From JAOUGY01 sp963792365 (GTDB lineage: Bacteria > Actinomycetota > Acidimicrobiia > Spongiisociales > ZC4RG35): DNA of 64,000 nucleotides. The stretch's first letter is position 1; each line of letters begins with the position of its first letter. The notes beneath the pieces were generated by a model. That model had not been told where the DNA came from, ran no database searches, and worked only from the letters and a program-made list of their open reading frames with translations. The position numbers and the translations under genes are program-made. Shown here one piece after another: positions 16,405-25,368 of the stretch. The stretch lies in assembly GCA_963792365.1 (NCBI GenBank), contig CAWBVW010000002.1:170873-234872 (forward strand). Direction: 5' to 3'.

Positions 16405-16827
16405 ATGGGGATGGGCAAGCAACTCTTCAAGATGATGAACAAGGGCCACGTCTGGCTGTACCGAACGACCAACGGTCGGCTCGGGACCATGGGCGGCACA
16501 GTGCTGCTCCTCACAACGAGGGGGGCCAAGTCCGGGCACCCGCGAACGAACCCGCTCATGGGTGTCGTCCACGACGACGGGTGGCTGGTTGCTGCCTCGG
16601 CCGGTGGCGCTCCTCGACACCCTGCCTGGTACCACAACGTTGTGGCCAATCCAGCGGTGACGGTTGAGAGAGGGTCTGAAGAGCTGCCGATGAACGCCCG
16701 TGTCGCCGGACCCGAGGAGCGCCCGGCGTTGTGGGCCAAGATCGTGGAGTTCGACAAGCGTTTCGCCGGCTACGAGACGAAGGTGGATCGGGAGATACCC
16801 GTCGTTACCCTCGAGCCGAAGGACTAG
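16405..16827 (+). CDS. Deazaflavin (F420H2)-dependent nitroreductase family protein (Ddn-like)
   Basis: 140-residue split-beta-barrel protein of the F420H2-dependent quinone/nitro reductase family, as in mycobacterial Ddn. Family hallmarks are LLLTTRGAKSGHPRTNPLM, GWLVAASAGGAPRHPAWYHN and NPAVTVE. The start is supported by a purine-rich GGGAAGTGAAGG before ATG 16405. These enzymes reduce quinones or nitro compounds with F420H2. It is island cargo, unlinked to the paralogue at 32224. Confidence 0.9.
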   Translation: MGMGKQLFKMMNKGHVWLYRTTNGRLGTMGGTVLLLTTRGAKSGHPRTNPLMGVVHDDGWLVAASAGGAPRHPAWYHNVVANPAVTVERGSEELPMNARVAGPEERPALWAKIVEFDKRFAGYETKVDREIPVVTLEPKD

Positions 16828-17182
16828 CCGAAGGCACATCGCGCAACATCGGTCGAGCACTCCGCCCGGCGCCGACACAATCACTGCTCAAAACCGCCCC
16901 ATATCGCCAGATCTCGCGCCATAACGCACAATTCTCGAAATGCTCTGGAACGGCACCTTCAGCGCTACCGGCCATGCTCGGGCGTGACGCCCGAGATGGC
17001 GGTGTCCCTTCTGGGGATGCGCTCGATCTGCCGGTTCCAGAGTGCGTTGCGCGACCGAGTTCGTCTCGCCCGTCCGTCGTTATGCGCTACTTGGAGGCGC
17101 CTCGGCCGACTCCGTTCCAGATAGCGGACAGGTAGCGCCGACTGCCGGCGATGGCCGAGTACAGCTAGAGCGAGCTAGAGGT
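16828..17182. other. 355-bp intergenic stretch, no gene seen
   Basis: No supported coding frame. It holds two of the four CCATAWCGC motifs (16898-16930). Confidence 0.5.
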
Positions 17183-18283
17183 TCAGCAGGAGCCACGTTG
17201 TCCAGCACCGAGGGACCTGACCCTTGCGTCACGTTTCGGAATGCCAGTCTCGTCAAATGCTCCGAAATCGCCGTCGTCGAGACTCCCGCGGACGAGACCC
17301 TCCTTGGATTCTCCCCCTTCAGTGATCGTGAAGTCGACGAAGTCTCCGCAGGGATTCCATTCGAAGGAAACGAGGGGGCCAAGCGACAGCAGCTCCGCGG
17401 TCGTGGAACCAACGGTGATGCCATCGACGGTGTACAGCGACCCGCCTCCCGAGTAGCCGTAACCCTGGAAGCTCGCTGGGACCTGGACCCAGTAGTCGTC
17501 GTCACCGGGGACCGCCTCAGAGTCGACCTCCAGGTCCGAGAAAAGCACCCAGAGTCTCGGTTCCTCCCACCAGACCGTCCGGACGTAGTCGAAGCAGATG
17601 TAGCCAGGTGAGCCTGCGTGGCAGGCATCCGGCCCGCGTTCGTCGCCCTGCCAGCCGGAAGGGACCTCAAAGGGCGACTCGTACAGCTCGTCTTCTGTCG
17701 GCGGTCCCAAACGCTCCGTGAGGAGGGTTAGCACCTCGTCGACGGGTTCGCCGAAAGACACCACTCCGAGTCCGTCGGCGCGGAGAACGAGTGGGGGGTC
17801 GTAATCGACGCGGAGCTGATCTGTGGTGGTGTTGCCTGCGGGGTCGGTGGCGGTGAAGGTGGCGAGGTTGCTGCCGAGGTTGAGCACGAGGATGATCGAC
17901 CAGTTCCCGTCGGTGTCGACGTCAGCTGAATAGCGACCCGCAGCAGTCACGGTGCATCCCGGGTCGGTCGTGCCCGCAAACCGGTAGGTGCGTGTGGTGA
18001 CGGTTTCCCCGGGCCGGGGTGCGGTGATCACCAACGCCGGTGGGGTCACATCCGGCGCCACCGCTGTCGTGATGGTCGGCGTCGTTGAGGTGGTGGTCGT
18101 CGTGGTTGAGGTAGTGGTCGATGTCGGGGGTGTGGTGTTGGGTGTCGCCGTGGTCGTCACCGGCAAAGTGGACGTGGTGGTGGTCGATGCCGTGGTTATC
18201 GATGATTCTGTGCCGTTGGCATCACATGCCGCGACCGCCACGATAAGGATGAGACTGACAACGACGCGGAAGCAGCGATTCAT
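17183..18283 (-). CDS. Exported lipoprotein with Ser/Thr linker and Ig-like domain
   Basis: 366-residue predicted lipoprotein. The signal peptide from ATG 18283 ends in the lipobox VAVAAC. It is followed by a Thr/Ser-rich linker of about 60 residues, a bacterial Ig-like domain of the adhesin type (PPALVITAPRPGETV ... ATFTATDPAGNTTTD) and a C-terminal domain of about 180 residues with no family I recognise. The frame extends to 18301 (MEPRF), but ATG 18283 gives the better signal. It is the last gene of the integrated element and would sit on the outer face of the membrane. Confidence 0.8.
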   Translation of the reverse strand: MNRCFRVVVSLILIVAVAACDANGTESSITTASTTTTSTLPVTTTATPNTTPPTSTTTSTTTTTTSTTPTITTAVAPDVTPPALVITAPRPGETVTTRTYRFAGTTDPGCTVTAAGRYSADVDTDGNWSIILVLNLGSNLATFTATDPAGNTTTDQLRVDYDPPLVLRADGLGVVSFGEPVDEVLTLLTERLGPPTEDELYESPFEVPSGWQGDERGPDACHAGSPGYICFDYVRTVWWEEPRLWVLFSDLEVDSEAVPGDDDYWVQVPASFQGYGYSGGGSLYTVDGITVGSTTAELLSLGPLVSFEWNPCGDFVDFTITEGGESKEGLVRGSLDDGDFGAFDETGIPKRDARVRSLGAGQRGSC

Positions 18284-18743
18284 GTCGAACCTCGGCTCCA
18301 TTGTCGCGCCTCCGCTACATGGGTCCCTAGTGCCACAAGACCCGGCGTGACCTCGGGTTCTGGTCCCTTGCCGTGGGTTGATGGACGGCTCGAGCGCCGA
18401 TCACCAAATCGAGGACACGAACGAGCGCTCCGCAGAGTGCTCAGTATCGGCACATCGAGGAGCGGCTCGGACAACGCGATGGCCGACGTCATTGCCGAGA
18501 CAACCAGCCCCACCGTGGTCCAGCGACGTTGGGTGGGCGACCGGGGCCGGAGGATTCGGAGACCCTTGGAGCGTTCGGTCACAACGTGGCTGGGTCCGGG
18601 GCGCGCTCAGGGCGCGATAGGGCGCGCAACGACCGAATCGATCGCAAGACGATAAAAGACGCTGAAAGGTGCAAAACCCCTGCGTACCAGAGGATTCTTC
18701 GCTCTAGCGGTGCAAACCCAGGCGACGCCGTAAAGCCCAGGAA
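18284..18743. other. 460-bp noncoding stretch at the right end of the element
   Basis: Contains the second copy of the 67-bp repeat (18397-18465) and, at about 18673-18698, an imperfect hairpin resembling the terminator at 1710-1738 (AAAACCCCTG...CAGAGG). No coding frame is credible. Confidence 0.5.
18397..18465. repeat. Noncoding repeat, copy 2 (related to 12310-12376)
   Basis: Shares CCAAATC, GGACACGAACG and ATCGGCACAT with copy 1 in the same order. Direct orientation, intergenic, about 6.1 kb apart. Confidence 0.5.
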
Positions 18744-18791
18744 CGGACTGCTAATCCGTAGGTTGTGAGTTCAAGTCTCACCCCCGGAGCC
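18744..18791. repeat. Attachment-site repeat, distal end (attR-type)
   Basis: 48 bp repeating the anticodon arm to 3' end of tRNA-Asn, with one C-for-T change at the second anticodon position (18751). The D-arm and 5' acceptor strand are absent, so it is not a tRNA gene. It marks the right junction of the island; chromosome resumes at about 18792. Confidence 0.9.
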
Positions 18792-19052
18792 CTCGAGACT
18801 CGTACGTCGCTGGGTTTCTCTGTGCGGTTTCGTCGCAGATTCGTGAGGGGATGTTCTTGGGCACTGTGCTCGCAGGTACTGATGGTGCATGGTGAACCGC
18901 AGTCGATGATCGGCAGTCCTCCAGTCCGGTGACGGTGATCCGTGCGGCTCGACCGCAGGTCATGTGGAGTGATGTGCTCGTGGAGCGACTCACCGTGGCT
19001 ACCGTCATGGTCGGAGGTTCTGATCTCTTCTGAGAACAGTCGTCAGCGATCG

Positions 19053-19832
19053 GTGGATCGGAGGGCGTTCCCGGCGGCTCGACGTTGGGTCACTGCCGGG
19101 ATGCGAGTAGGTAGACGGATGTCGCCTGTTCACGGCCTGCTCGAGGTCGACGTGACCACGGCAGTGCAGAAGCTCGCGATCTCCGATGTCTCGTTCACCG
19201 CCTTCGTGGTAGCAACCGTGGCGCGTGCGGCGGCCCTGCATCCCGAGGTCCACGCGTACCGGGACTGGTACGGCCGAATCGTCATCCACCGCTATGTCGA
19301 TGCGACAACCCTCATCGAGGTGAAGTCCGATGCCGGCAGGTTTCCTCTCGCCCATCTGATTCGGGACGCCGACGTTCGGAACGTGGCGGACATCAGCGAG
19401 GAGATTCGCGAGGTGAAGAAGAACCCATTTGGAACCGTCGAAGGCCGTCGCCTCGAACGGTTCGCGCCGCTCGCTGCCAGGGTTCCCGGTCTCGCATGGA
19501 TCGTGTATCAGGTCATGTCTCGATCGACGAGGATGAGAGCGATTTCGGGTACGGTGGCGATCTCATCGGTTGGCATGTTTGGACGCGGACCCGGCCACGG
19601 CATCGGTTTTCCCACGGTCCTGAGTCTGTCTGTGCTGGTCGGAGGGCGAACCAGGCGGCCCGTGGTCGAAGGGGAGGAGATCACCGTTCGTGATGTCTTG
19701 GATCTGACGGTCACGTTCGATCACAACATCGTCGATGGTGCTCCCGCCGCCAGATTCGTCGCTGACCTGCAGAGACTCCTCACACGCGCTGAAGTCCTCG
19801 CTGACGGCGACTCGAGTGACCGGTTCGGTTGA
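19053..19832 (+). CDS. Stand-alone 2-oxoacid dehydrogenase E2-type acyltransferase domain protein
   Basis: About 259 residues with the chloramphenicol-acetyltransferase-like fold of E2 catalytic domains: MHGLLEVDVT-like opening (SPVHGLLEVDVTT), FTAFVVATVARAAALHPEVH, and the active-site FDHNIVDGAPAARF in place of the usual DHRVVDG. There is no lipoyl or E1/E3-binding domain, so it does not belong to a classical dehydrogenase core. GTG 19053 is preferred over the longer frame from 18942, which adds non-conserved residues. The acyl donor and acceptor are unknown. It is the first gene after the element. Confidence 0.75.
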   Translation: MDRRAFPAARRWVTAGMRVGRRMSPVHGLLEVDVTTAVQKLAISDVSFTAFVVATVARAAALHPEVHAYRDWYGRIVIHRYVDATTLIEVKSDAGRFPLAHLIRDADVRNVADISEEIREVKKNPFGTVEGRRLERFAPLAARVPGLAWIVYQVMSRSTRMRAISGTVAISSVGMFGRGPGHGIGFPTVLSLSVLVGGRTRRPVVEGEEITVRDVLDLTVTFDHNIVDGAPAARFVADLQRLLTRAEVLADGDSSDRFG

Positions 19833-20124
19833 CGACGTGCCAGCCGTGTGGCCGGCCCGTGGTGGCCGGAGCGCTGAAGGGACCCGGTAGCCGGGTTTGA
19901 ATGCGGGCGATTCGTTGGAACTGATGCCGAAACTCGAGACCCTGGCGAGCTTCGGAGGCGCCCAAGTCATCGACTCCAACACGACCGACGTCACCCGAAC
20001 CGGCTTGACGCAGGGTTCGTCCTCCGATCCGGACGCACAAAGCGCTCCTGCATGGGACGTGGGGCAGACGAGGCCAGAGTGAGCGTCGTGTTGGCTGACC
20101 CCTCGATCGTCGGTTGCCGTTGCG

Positions 20125-21021
20125 TCAAGGCGCGGTTCGAGCCGGTTGGGGGGCCGCATCGAAGAACCGGAGCAGTCGATCGTCCACCAATTCGGGCATC
20201 TGGAGATTGGGCAGGTGGCCGGCCTTCGCCACGAGTTCGGTTTGGGCACCAGGAATCGAGCTTGCGGCTCGTGCCAGCGCCTTGCGTGGATCGTAGATGA
20301 TCTCACGGTCGCCGATCATGACCAGCACGGGAGCCTTGACCTCGGCGAGAGCGGTGTCGCTGAACACATCGGGGAAGACCGATCGCTGCTGATACCGGAA
20401 GTGTCTCATGCCGGCCGCCATCACTTTGACGAGGCGCTCGTCGAGTTCGAAGTCGGGCCCGAGGATCTTCCGAAGCGCAGGCCCCGCCGTCCAGCTCGGC
20501 AGATGTAGTCGCAAGCCGACCTGCGTCTGCCACGAGAAGGGCAAGAGTGACGCCGCCGGAGCCAACAGAGCGGCGGCGGTGATCCGCTCGGGATTCATCA
20601 CACACAGATTGAGGACGATCCAACCTCCTTGGGAAGAGCCGACGAAACCGGCTCGATCGACCCCGAGATCGTCGAGGATGTCGGTGATCCAGACGGCGTA
20701 GTCGTGGCGATCGACCATCGCGTAGGTCTGGGTCCCGCCGCCAGGTCCAGCCACGAAGTCGAGACCCACGACCCGCTGTTCGGCCGCGAGGTCGGCGATG
20801 TTCGGGTACCACTGGAGCGCTCCGATGCCGGTTGCCGCCGGCAACAAGAGCAGCGCAGGGGCATCCGGAGGACCGGACACCACGGCTCGGGTCGGCCCGA
20901 ACCTGGTCGGGATCGTTTGTATGTCGTATGGGGCAGACCACAGAGCGAGTGCGGCGTCGTACGCCTGCCGATATTTGTCGCGTCCGCGGTCGGTCTTCCA
21001 TCCCGCCAGTCTGAGATCCAT
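20125..21021 (-). CDS. Alpha/beta hydrolase
   Basis: 298-residue hydrolase with nucleophile elbow GSSQGG (serine in GFVGSSQGGWIVL), acid residue in MIGDREIIYDP and histidine in AKAGHLPNL. Start ATG 21021 is supported by GAAAGGGG upstream; the frame is open to 21264, but those 81 residues are unlike the family. Substrate cannot be deduced; esterase or C-C hydrolase activities are both common in the fold. Confidence 0.88.
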   Translation of the reverse strand: MDLRLAGWKTDRGRDKYRQAYDAALALWSAPYDIQTIPTRFGPTRAVVSGPPDAPALLLLPAATGIGALQWYPNIADLAAEQRVVGLDFVAGPGGGTQTYAMVDRHDYAVWITDILDDLGVDRAGFVGSSQGGWIVLNLCVMNPERITAAALLAPAASLLPFSWQTQVGLRLHLPSWTAGPALRKILGPDFELDERLVKVMAAGMRHFRYQQRSVFPDVFSDTALAEVKAPVLVMIGDREIIYDPRKALARAASSIPGAQTELVAKAGHLPNLQMPELVDDRLLRFFDAAPQPARTAP

Positions 21022-21435
21022 CGGTGAACCCCTTTCACGGTTGTTGTGATCTGGCAGGCTCTCGTCCGTTGGCGCTTCCACCGTGCCAGTCGAGCCGCCA
21101 TGAGCGTCGTCGAGCTCGTCTTGTGTGCTCGAATCCTCGGGTTCGAATGCGAAGACCGACTGTTCGCCGGTCGCTGCATACGCTTCGGCGAACGATGGCC
21201 AAGCCGCAGTGAAAGCCGGCCAGTAGCGAGCTATCTCGCCGTGTGAGACTCCGCGGGCGGCCACGCCGCTCGTGTGGCATGGATGCGGCTCCAGGTTCCG
21301 TCATCCCAGGATGTTTCCCGACGAGCGCGGCAACCAGGGTCAAATGGCCGCGCCGAACTCCGAAGCGGTACTGCGGCCCTGTCGGCATCGGTGTCCCTCA
21401 GTCACGGTGGCCGTATCCGTCCGAGGAGGTACGTC
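21022..21435. other. 414-bp divergent intergenic region
   Basis: Separates the leftward hydrolase from the rightward TusA-DsrE gene. The minus frame 21022-21264 (GEIARYWPAFTAAWPSFAEA) has protein-like composition and may be the tail of a lost gene, but I recognise no family. Confidence 0.4.
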
Positions 21436-22089
21436 GTGACCACGACAACGAAGAGATCGGTCGATGGCCGAGGCAAGACGATCACGTCCTTCGTCGTGGT
21501 CGCTGCCGCCTCCGAATTGGAGGAGATGGTGGAAGGTGAAGCACTCGAGATCCTGACCGACGAGTTCGAACCCTTTGAGCACGACATCCAGGCGTGGTGT
21601 GTGCGGTGTGGCCATGTGCTTCGCGTATCGGAGACCGTCTCTGGCGGGCACCGGTTCGTGATCGAGAAGGGGAGCGCCGCCCGGCCGGGGACCAGTCTTG
21701 CGATGGTGATCTCTTCAGCCGGGCTCGAAGAGTTGCTGTCCCCCCTTGGGTTTGCGCTGGGTGCGGCGCTCGAAGGTGTCGACGTGCACCTCTATTTCCA
21801 AGGGCCGGCGGTGAGGGTCCTGACCGGGGGATACCAACCTCGTTTGAAAGGGTGGGGGAGGCCGTTCACCCGGTTCGCCGCTGCCGGCATGGCGAAGTCC
21901 GGCCACGTCCCGGCGCGCGAAAAGCTAGACCAGATCCGACAGCTCGGAGGACGTCTCTACCTGTGTGGTGGCTCGATCCAGTACTACAAGGTTCGGTCCG
22001 AGGATGTCATATACCCCGACGTGCCGGTCATCGAGTACCTGAGTTTCGTGCCGATCATGGAGCGAGCCGCCATTCAGCTCTACATCTGA
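21436..22089 (+). CDS. TusA-like/DsrE-like fusion protein
   Basis: 217-residue fusion of two sulfur-relay folds. Residues 5-80 match TusA (GEALEILTDEFEPFEHDIQA then WCVRCGH), and 85-217 match DsrE/DsrF (SLAMVISSAGLEELLSPLGF ... GGRLYLCGGS). The TusA CPxP cysteine is missing: the position reads GRGKTITSF, so persulfide transfer by that half should be lost, while C177 of the DsrE half is kept. Start GTG 21436 has GAGGAGGT five bases upstream. It may act as a sulfur-binding or regulatory protein rather than a sulfurtransferase. Confidence 0.8.
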   Translation: MTTTTKRSVDGRGKTITSFVVVAAASELEEMVEGEALEILTDEFEPFEHDIQAWCVRCGHVLRVSETVSGGHRFVIEKGSAARPGTSLAMVISSAGLEELLSPLGFALGAALEGVDVHLYFQGPAVRVLTGGYQPRLKGWGRPFTRFAAAGMAKSGHVPAREKLDQIRQLGGRLYLCGGSIQYYKVRSEDVIYPDVPVIEYLSFVPIMERAAIQLYI

Positions 22090-22435
22090 GAGCTTCGAGA
22101 GACCGGTCAGTCGCGCCGCTCCGATCGCCGACGACCTCCACCTGTCGGCGCACCCCGAGTCTCCGAGCGTCGAGTCCCCGCTCCTGGCACGATGCGCACG
22201 ATGGCACCGGCCGCCCAAGGCTCGAACGGGCGCCCTGCTGTGAAGCGGGCTCGTAGGGGGCGATTTCGGTGTGTGTGCGGTGGAGAGATGGCGCCTCAAA
22301 GAACAACGGATTCATCATCGCTCGCGTTCACCTCGTGACTCGACATGCTCTGGCCGCTCACCGCCTCGTTGGCGCAGCCATCGGTTCAGCCGACTCGGAG
22401 GCTTCGGCACCTCGAATGCTGCGGCACCCACCGAC
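22090..22435. other. 346-bp stretch with no supported gene
   Basis: No family resemblance in any frame. It may hold the eroded 5' part of the acyltransferase pseudogene that follows. Confidence 0.45.
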
Positions 22436-23022
22436 ATGGCCATCGAAATAGTCGCAGTGGCGTTGGCCGTCGTGACGTTCGTGGTTCGCATCTGGCTCCC
22501 CGTCGGATAGTGGCTCGAGCCCATTCACTTCCAGATCGCTCACTTCCCCCAATACGTCGCCCTCTTCGCCCTCGGAGTCCTCGCCCACCGGCACGGCTGG
22601 TTCGACAGGCTCTCCGAATCACAGGGCAGACTCTGGTTCCGGGTGGCGATCGCCCTCGTGGCCGTCTTCCCGGTCCTTTTCGTGGCCGGGCGTGGGTTGG
22701 ACGGGGATGTCGAGCCGTTTATGGGGGGCTGGCCTTTGCGCTGTGGGAGCAGACGATGTGCGTCGCAATGGTCGTGACCCTCCTCGTTTGGTTCCGGGAA
22801 CATGTCGTCGCACAGGGGAGACTGGGCAGGGCCATGTCGACCGCCGCCTACGCCACGTACGTGCTGCACGCTCCCGTCATCACACTTCTTGCCGTGGGTG
22901 TCCGCGGCGTCGAGCTCGACCTCGGCGTCAAGTTCCTGTTGGTGGCACCGGTCGCCGTGGCGGCGTCATTCCTTGTGGGACTGCTCGTGAAGCGGCTGCC
23001 GCTCGCCCGCGACATCTTGTAA
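22436..23022 (+). pseudogene. Decayed acyltransferase-3 (OafA/YrhL-type) membrane protein, C-terminal part
   Basis: Membrane-helix sequence typical of the C-terminal half of acyltransferase-3 proteins, spread over two frames: IEIVAVALAVVTFVVRIWLP, a TAG stop at 22508, then FPQYVALFALGVLAHRHGWF, then a shift in the G6 run near 22725 to GGLAFALWEQTMCVAMVVTL, MSTAAYATYVLHAPVITLLA and a basic end. The N-terminal catalytic half (R/H motifs) is absent. Such enzymes O-acylate envelope glycans. Two lesions and the missing half make this a pseudogene even if one lesion is an assembly error. Confidence 0.75.
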
Positions 23023-23202
23023 CGCCTCGGGGAGGGAACCTCGTCGCAGCGGGATTCGTTCGAGGACGACTCTTCCGCAAGCTGAGGTGTTGCCTGACTC
23101 GTCTGCGATCGCTGGTGGGCAAAACGGTGAAATGGTTTCCTGACGGGATGGGTTTGGCTTTCGCGTGGAAACGGACAGCGTGTTGCGCATAGGATCAGCG
23201 CC

Positions 23203-24378
23203 GTGGTACTCCGTCGCTCTTGGCCCACACCGACGAGCTGGGACGGCCTCGTCGCGGTCGTCATACTTCTGATCGAGGCGTTCGCCGCTGGTCGTGATCT
23301 GCCTGGAGTGACTCCTGGACTTCGTGCAATGGCTGGGCTTCCGATGCAGGCGTGGCTCGTGTTACTCGTGGGAAGCGGCGCGCTTCTGTGGCGACGGCAT
23401 CGTCCGCTCGTTGTGTTGTCGGTCGTCGTCGGCGCCTACGTCGCGTGGCACTTGGTCGGATACGGCGGCGGGCCATCGCTGGCGATCCTGGTGGCGATGT
23501 ATGGGGTCGGTCGGTACATCGCTGAGGTTCGGGCGCCAGCGATCGCTGTGGGCGCGGCCACCGCGGTGTTCGTTGCGGTTGCCATCTACGACGGCGACAC
23601 GATTGCCGATGTGGCGCTCGCCGCCACCCTGGTTCCCCTTCTTCCCTGGTACATGGGACGACGAGTCGCAGCCCGTCAGGACCGCCTCCAACTGTTGGAG
23701 GAGCGGACGCAGATGCTCGAGCGCGAGCGTGCCGCCGAGATCCGTCGAGCCCTCGATGAGGAGCGGCGGAGCATCGCTCGCGAGCTACACGACGTGGTGG
23801 CGCATCGGGTGAGCCTCATGACGGTCCAGGCCGGTGCCGCCCAGGCTGTCATGGACAAGGATCGCGAACGAGCGGCGCAGGCGATGACGGCGGTGGAGGA
23901 CGCCGGCCGAGCAGCCCTCGACGAGCTGCGCCATCTGCTCGACGTCCTGGGGCCGCAGTCCGGTGACCAGCCACGGACGCCGGCCGCTTCGCTCGCCGAT
24001 CTGTCACGGGTTCGTGAGCAGATGGTCGAGGCCGGTCTCGACGTGACCCTCACGGTCGACGACCTCGTCGGGACGATCCCGACCAGAGTCGATCTGTCGG
24101 CGTTCAGGATCGTCCAGGAGTCGCTGACGAACGCACTTCGTCACGCTGGTCCCGGCGCTCGGGCGACCGTCCGGATCTCGGTCGATGGTGACGAGCTCCA
24201 GATCGAGGCCACCGACGACGGCTCCGGCGGGTCATCGTGGAGCGGAGGCAGTGGTCGCGGCCTCGCCGGGATGCGTGAGCGTGCCGAGCTGTTGGGTGGC
24301 CGGTTCGCCGCAGGACCCATCGACGGAGGCGGCTTCCGTGTTCGAGCCTCCCTGCCGCTCAGGGGGCCGAAACCATGA
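23203..24378 (+). CDS. NarL/DesK-type sensor histidine kinase
   Basis: 391-residue kinase. An N-terminal region with about four to five hydrophobic helices (15-30, 48-63, 66-85, 93-150) precedes a coiled coil (160-188), the HisKA_3 dimerisation helix with phospho-acceptor H196 (RSIARELHDVVAHRVSLM) and a HATPase_c domain (NALRHA, ATDDGSGG, GRGLAGMRERAELLGG). GTG 23203 follows a TAGGAT -10-like box by about 7 bases, so the transcript may be leaderless. The stop overlaps the response regulator start (ATGA). Stimulus unknown. Confidence 0.92.
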   Translation: MVLRRSWPTPTSWDGLVAVVILLIEAFAAGRDLPGVTPGLRAMAGLPMQAWLVLLVGSGALLWRRHRPLVVLSVVVGAYVAWHLVGYGGGPSLAILVAMYGVGRYIAEVRAPAIAVGAATAVFVAVAIYDGDTIADVALAATLVPLLPWYMGRRVAARQDRLQLLEERTQMLERERAAEIRRALDEERRSIARELHDVVAHRVSLMTVQAGAAQAVMDKDRERAAQAMTAVEDAGRAALDELRHLLDVLGPQSGDQPRTPAASLADLSRVREQMVEAGLDVTLTVDDLVGTIPTRVDLSAFRIVQESLTNALRHAGPGARATVRISVDGDELQIEATDDGSGGSSWSGGSGRGLAGMRERAELLGGRFAAGPIDGGGFRVRASLPLRGPKP

Positions 24379-25046
24379 ACATCCGGGTCGTCGTGGTCGA
24401 CGACGAGGCCCTCGTTCGCGACGGGATCTCATTGATGCTGGAGAGCGAGCCCGACATCGAGGTCGTGGGCCATGCGGCAACGGGAGTCGAAGCGATCGAT
24501 GTGACTCGCGAAACACGGCCGAGCGTGGTTCTCATGGACATCCGCATGCCCGACATGGACGGTCTCGAGGCAACAGCCCGGATAGTCGGCGAGGTGGACC
24601 CGTCGGCTCGGGTGATCATCCTCACAACCTTCGATCCCGATGAGTACGTCTATGAGGCTCTGCGCGCAGGGGCCAGCGGATTCCTGTTGAAGGACACACC
24701 TCGCCACGAGCTCGCAGCCGCCGTGCGGACCGTGTTCGAAGGCGGTGCGATGCTGTCGCCCACCATCACGAGCCGCCTCATCGGACGGTTCGCTCAACGC
24801 CTCGAGGTCGACACCAAGACGTTGCATCGCCTCGATCTGCTCAGCGATAGGGAACGTGACGTGCTGGTCGAGATCGCCCACGGGCACAGCAATGACGAGA
24901 TCTCCGAGCGCCTGTACATCGCGGCGGCAACTGTGAAGTCCCACATCAATCGCCTGTTCACCAAACTCGGAGTCAGAGACCGCGCCCAGGCAGTTGCGTT
25001 CGCCTACGAGAGCGGGCTGATCACGCCCGGCGACGTCGACACGTAG
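24375..25046 (+). CDS. NarL/LuxR-type response regulator
   Basis: 223-residue regulator. The receiver domain has acidic pocket D9-D10-E11, phospho-acceptor D55 (VVLMDIRMPDMDG) and K near LLKDTPRHEL. The C-terminal LuxR-type HTH (about 155-215) has LSDRERDVLVEIAHGHSNDE and AAATVKSHINRLFTKLG. It is cotranscribed with the kinase. The CPBP protease genes downstream are candidate targets, by proximity only. Confidence 0.93.
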   Translation: MNIRVVVVDDEALVRDGISLMLESEPDIEVVGHAATGVEAIDVTRETRPSVVLMDIRMPDMDGLEATARIVGEVDPSARVIILTTFDPDEYVYEALRAGASGFLLKDTPRHELAAAVRTVFEGGAMLSPTITSRLIGRFAQRLEVDTKTLHRLDLLSDRERDVLVEIAHGHSNDEISERLYIAAATVKSHINRLFTKLGVRDRAQAVAFAYESGLITPGDVDT

Positions 25047-25269
25047 CGCCCGGCGCGGCATTCGATTCGATCACGCCGTCAGGTCGATTGGCCCACCGGA
25101 GTCGGTCCCAAGTGTCACCGCTCCGCCCACCTGCCCGACCAGGGTGTTCCTCCCAACGTGACCCTGAAGCGGAGGCCGAGATCTACGCGGTCGTCGCCTG
25201 TGTCGGCGCGAGAGCCGACGCTCCCGGCACGACAGCCTCGCCTCGCCGCGCACGCTGGGTTTTCTCCGG

Positions 25270-25368
25270 TTCAACCCTTGGGGGGATGGCCGAACCAACC
25301 CGTGCTCCGAAGACGTGTCGCCCGGATCTCCATACGTTCGAGGCGGACAGGCGAGAGGAACGACGATG
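25270..25368 (+). repeat. CPBP leader repeat, copy 1
   Basis: About 99 bp with high similarity to 26718-26815. Shared blocks include TTCAACCC-T/A-TGGGGGG, CCAACC, CCGAAGACGTG and TCTCCATACGTTCG, then a GA-rich ribosome site and an ATG. Copy 1 leads into a 50-codon frame, copy 2 directly into a CPBP gene. Confidence 0.65.

Larger units (their letters stand above)
15588..16930. repeat. Four copies of CCATAWCGCMMA-type motif
   Basis: GCCATATCGCACA (15588-15600), GCCATATCGCCCA (16226-16238), CCCATATCGCCA (16898-16909) and GCCATAACGCACA (16918-16930) all lie in noncoding DNA around the TA pair and the nitroreductase. The first and last also share a following TTC. They could be protein binding sites or traces of a small repeat family. 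Function unknown. Confidence 0.4.
1659..18791. mobile_element. Integrated element (genomic island) in tRNA-Asn, about 17.1 kb
   Basis: Bounded by the 48-bp direct repeats at 1659-1706 and 18744-18791, with a tyrosine integrase at 1821-2894 and an excisionase-like gene at 2944-3162 next to the intact tRNA. No replication, conjugation or phage structural genes are visible, so it appears to be a small integrative island rather than an ICE or prophage. Cargo includes drug-type exporters with TetR regulators, toxin-antitoxin genes, an F420-type nitroreductase and gene remnants. The mismatch between the repeats, the truncated quinone oxidoreductase, the IS110 fragment and the broken mazF suggest an old and partly decayed element. 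Mobility is not shown. Confidence 0.8.

Noticed and set aside
16165..16884. 239-codon minus-strand frame
   Set aside because: Shadow of the Ddn-like nitroreductase on the plus strand, which has clear family motifs.
18744..18791. Second tRNA gene (apparent anticodon GCT)
   Set aside because: Only the 3' half is present; no D-arm or 5' acceptor strand upstream, so it is the att repeat.
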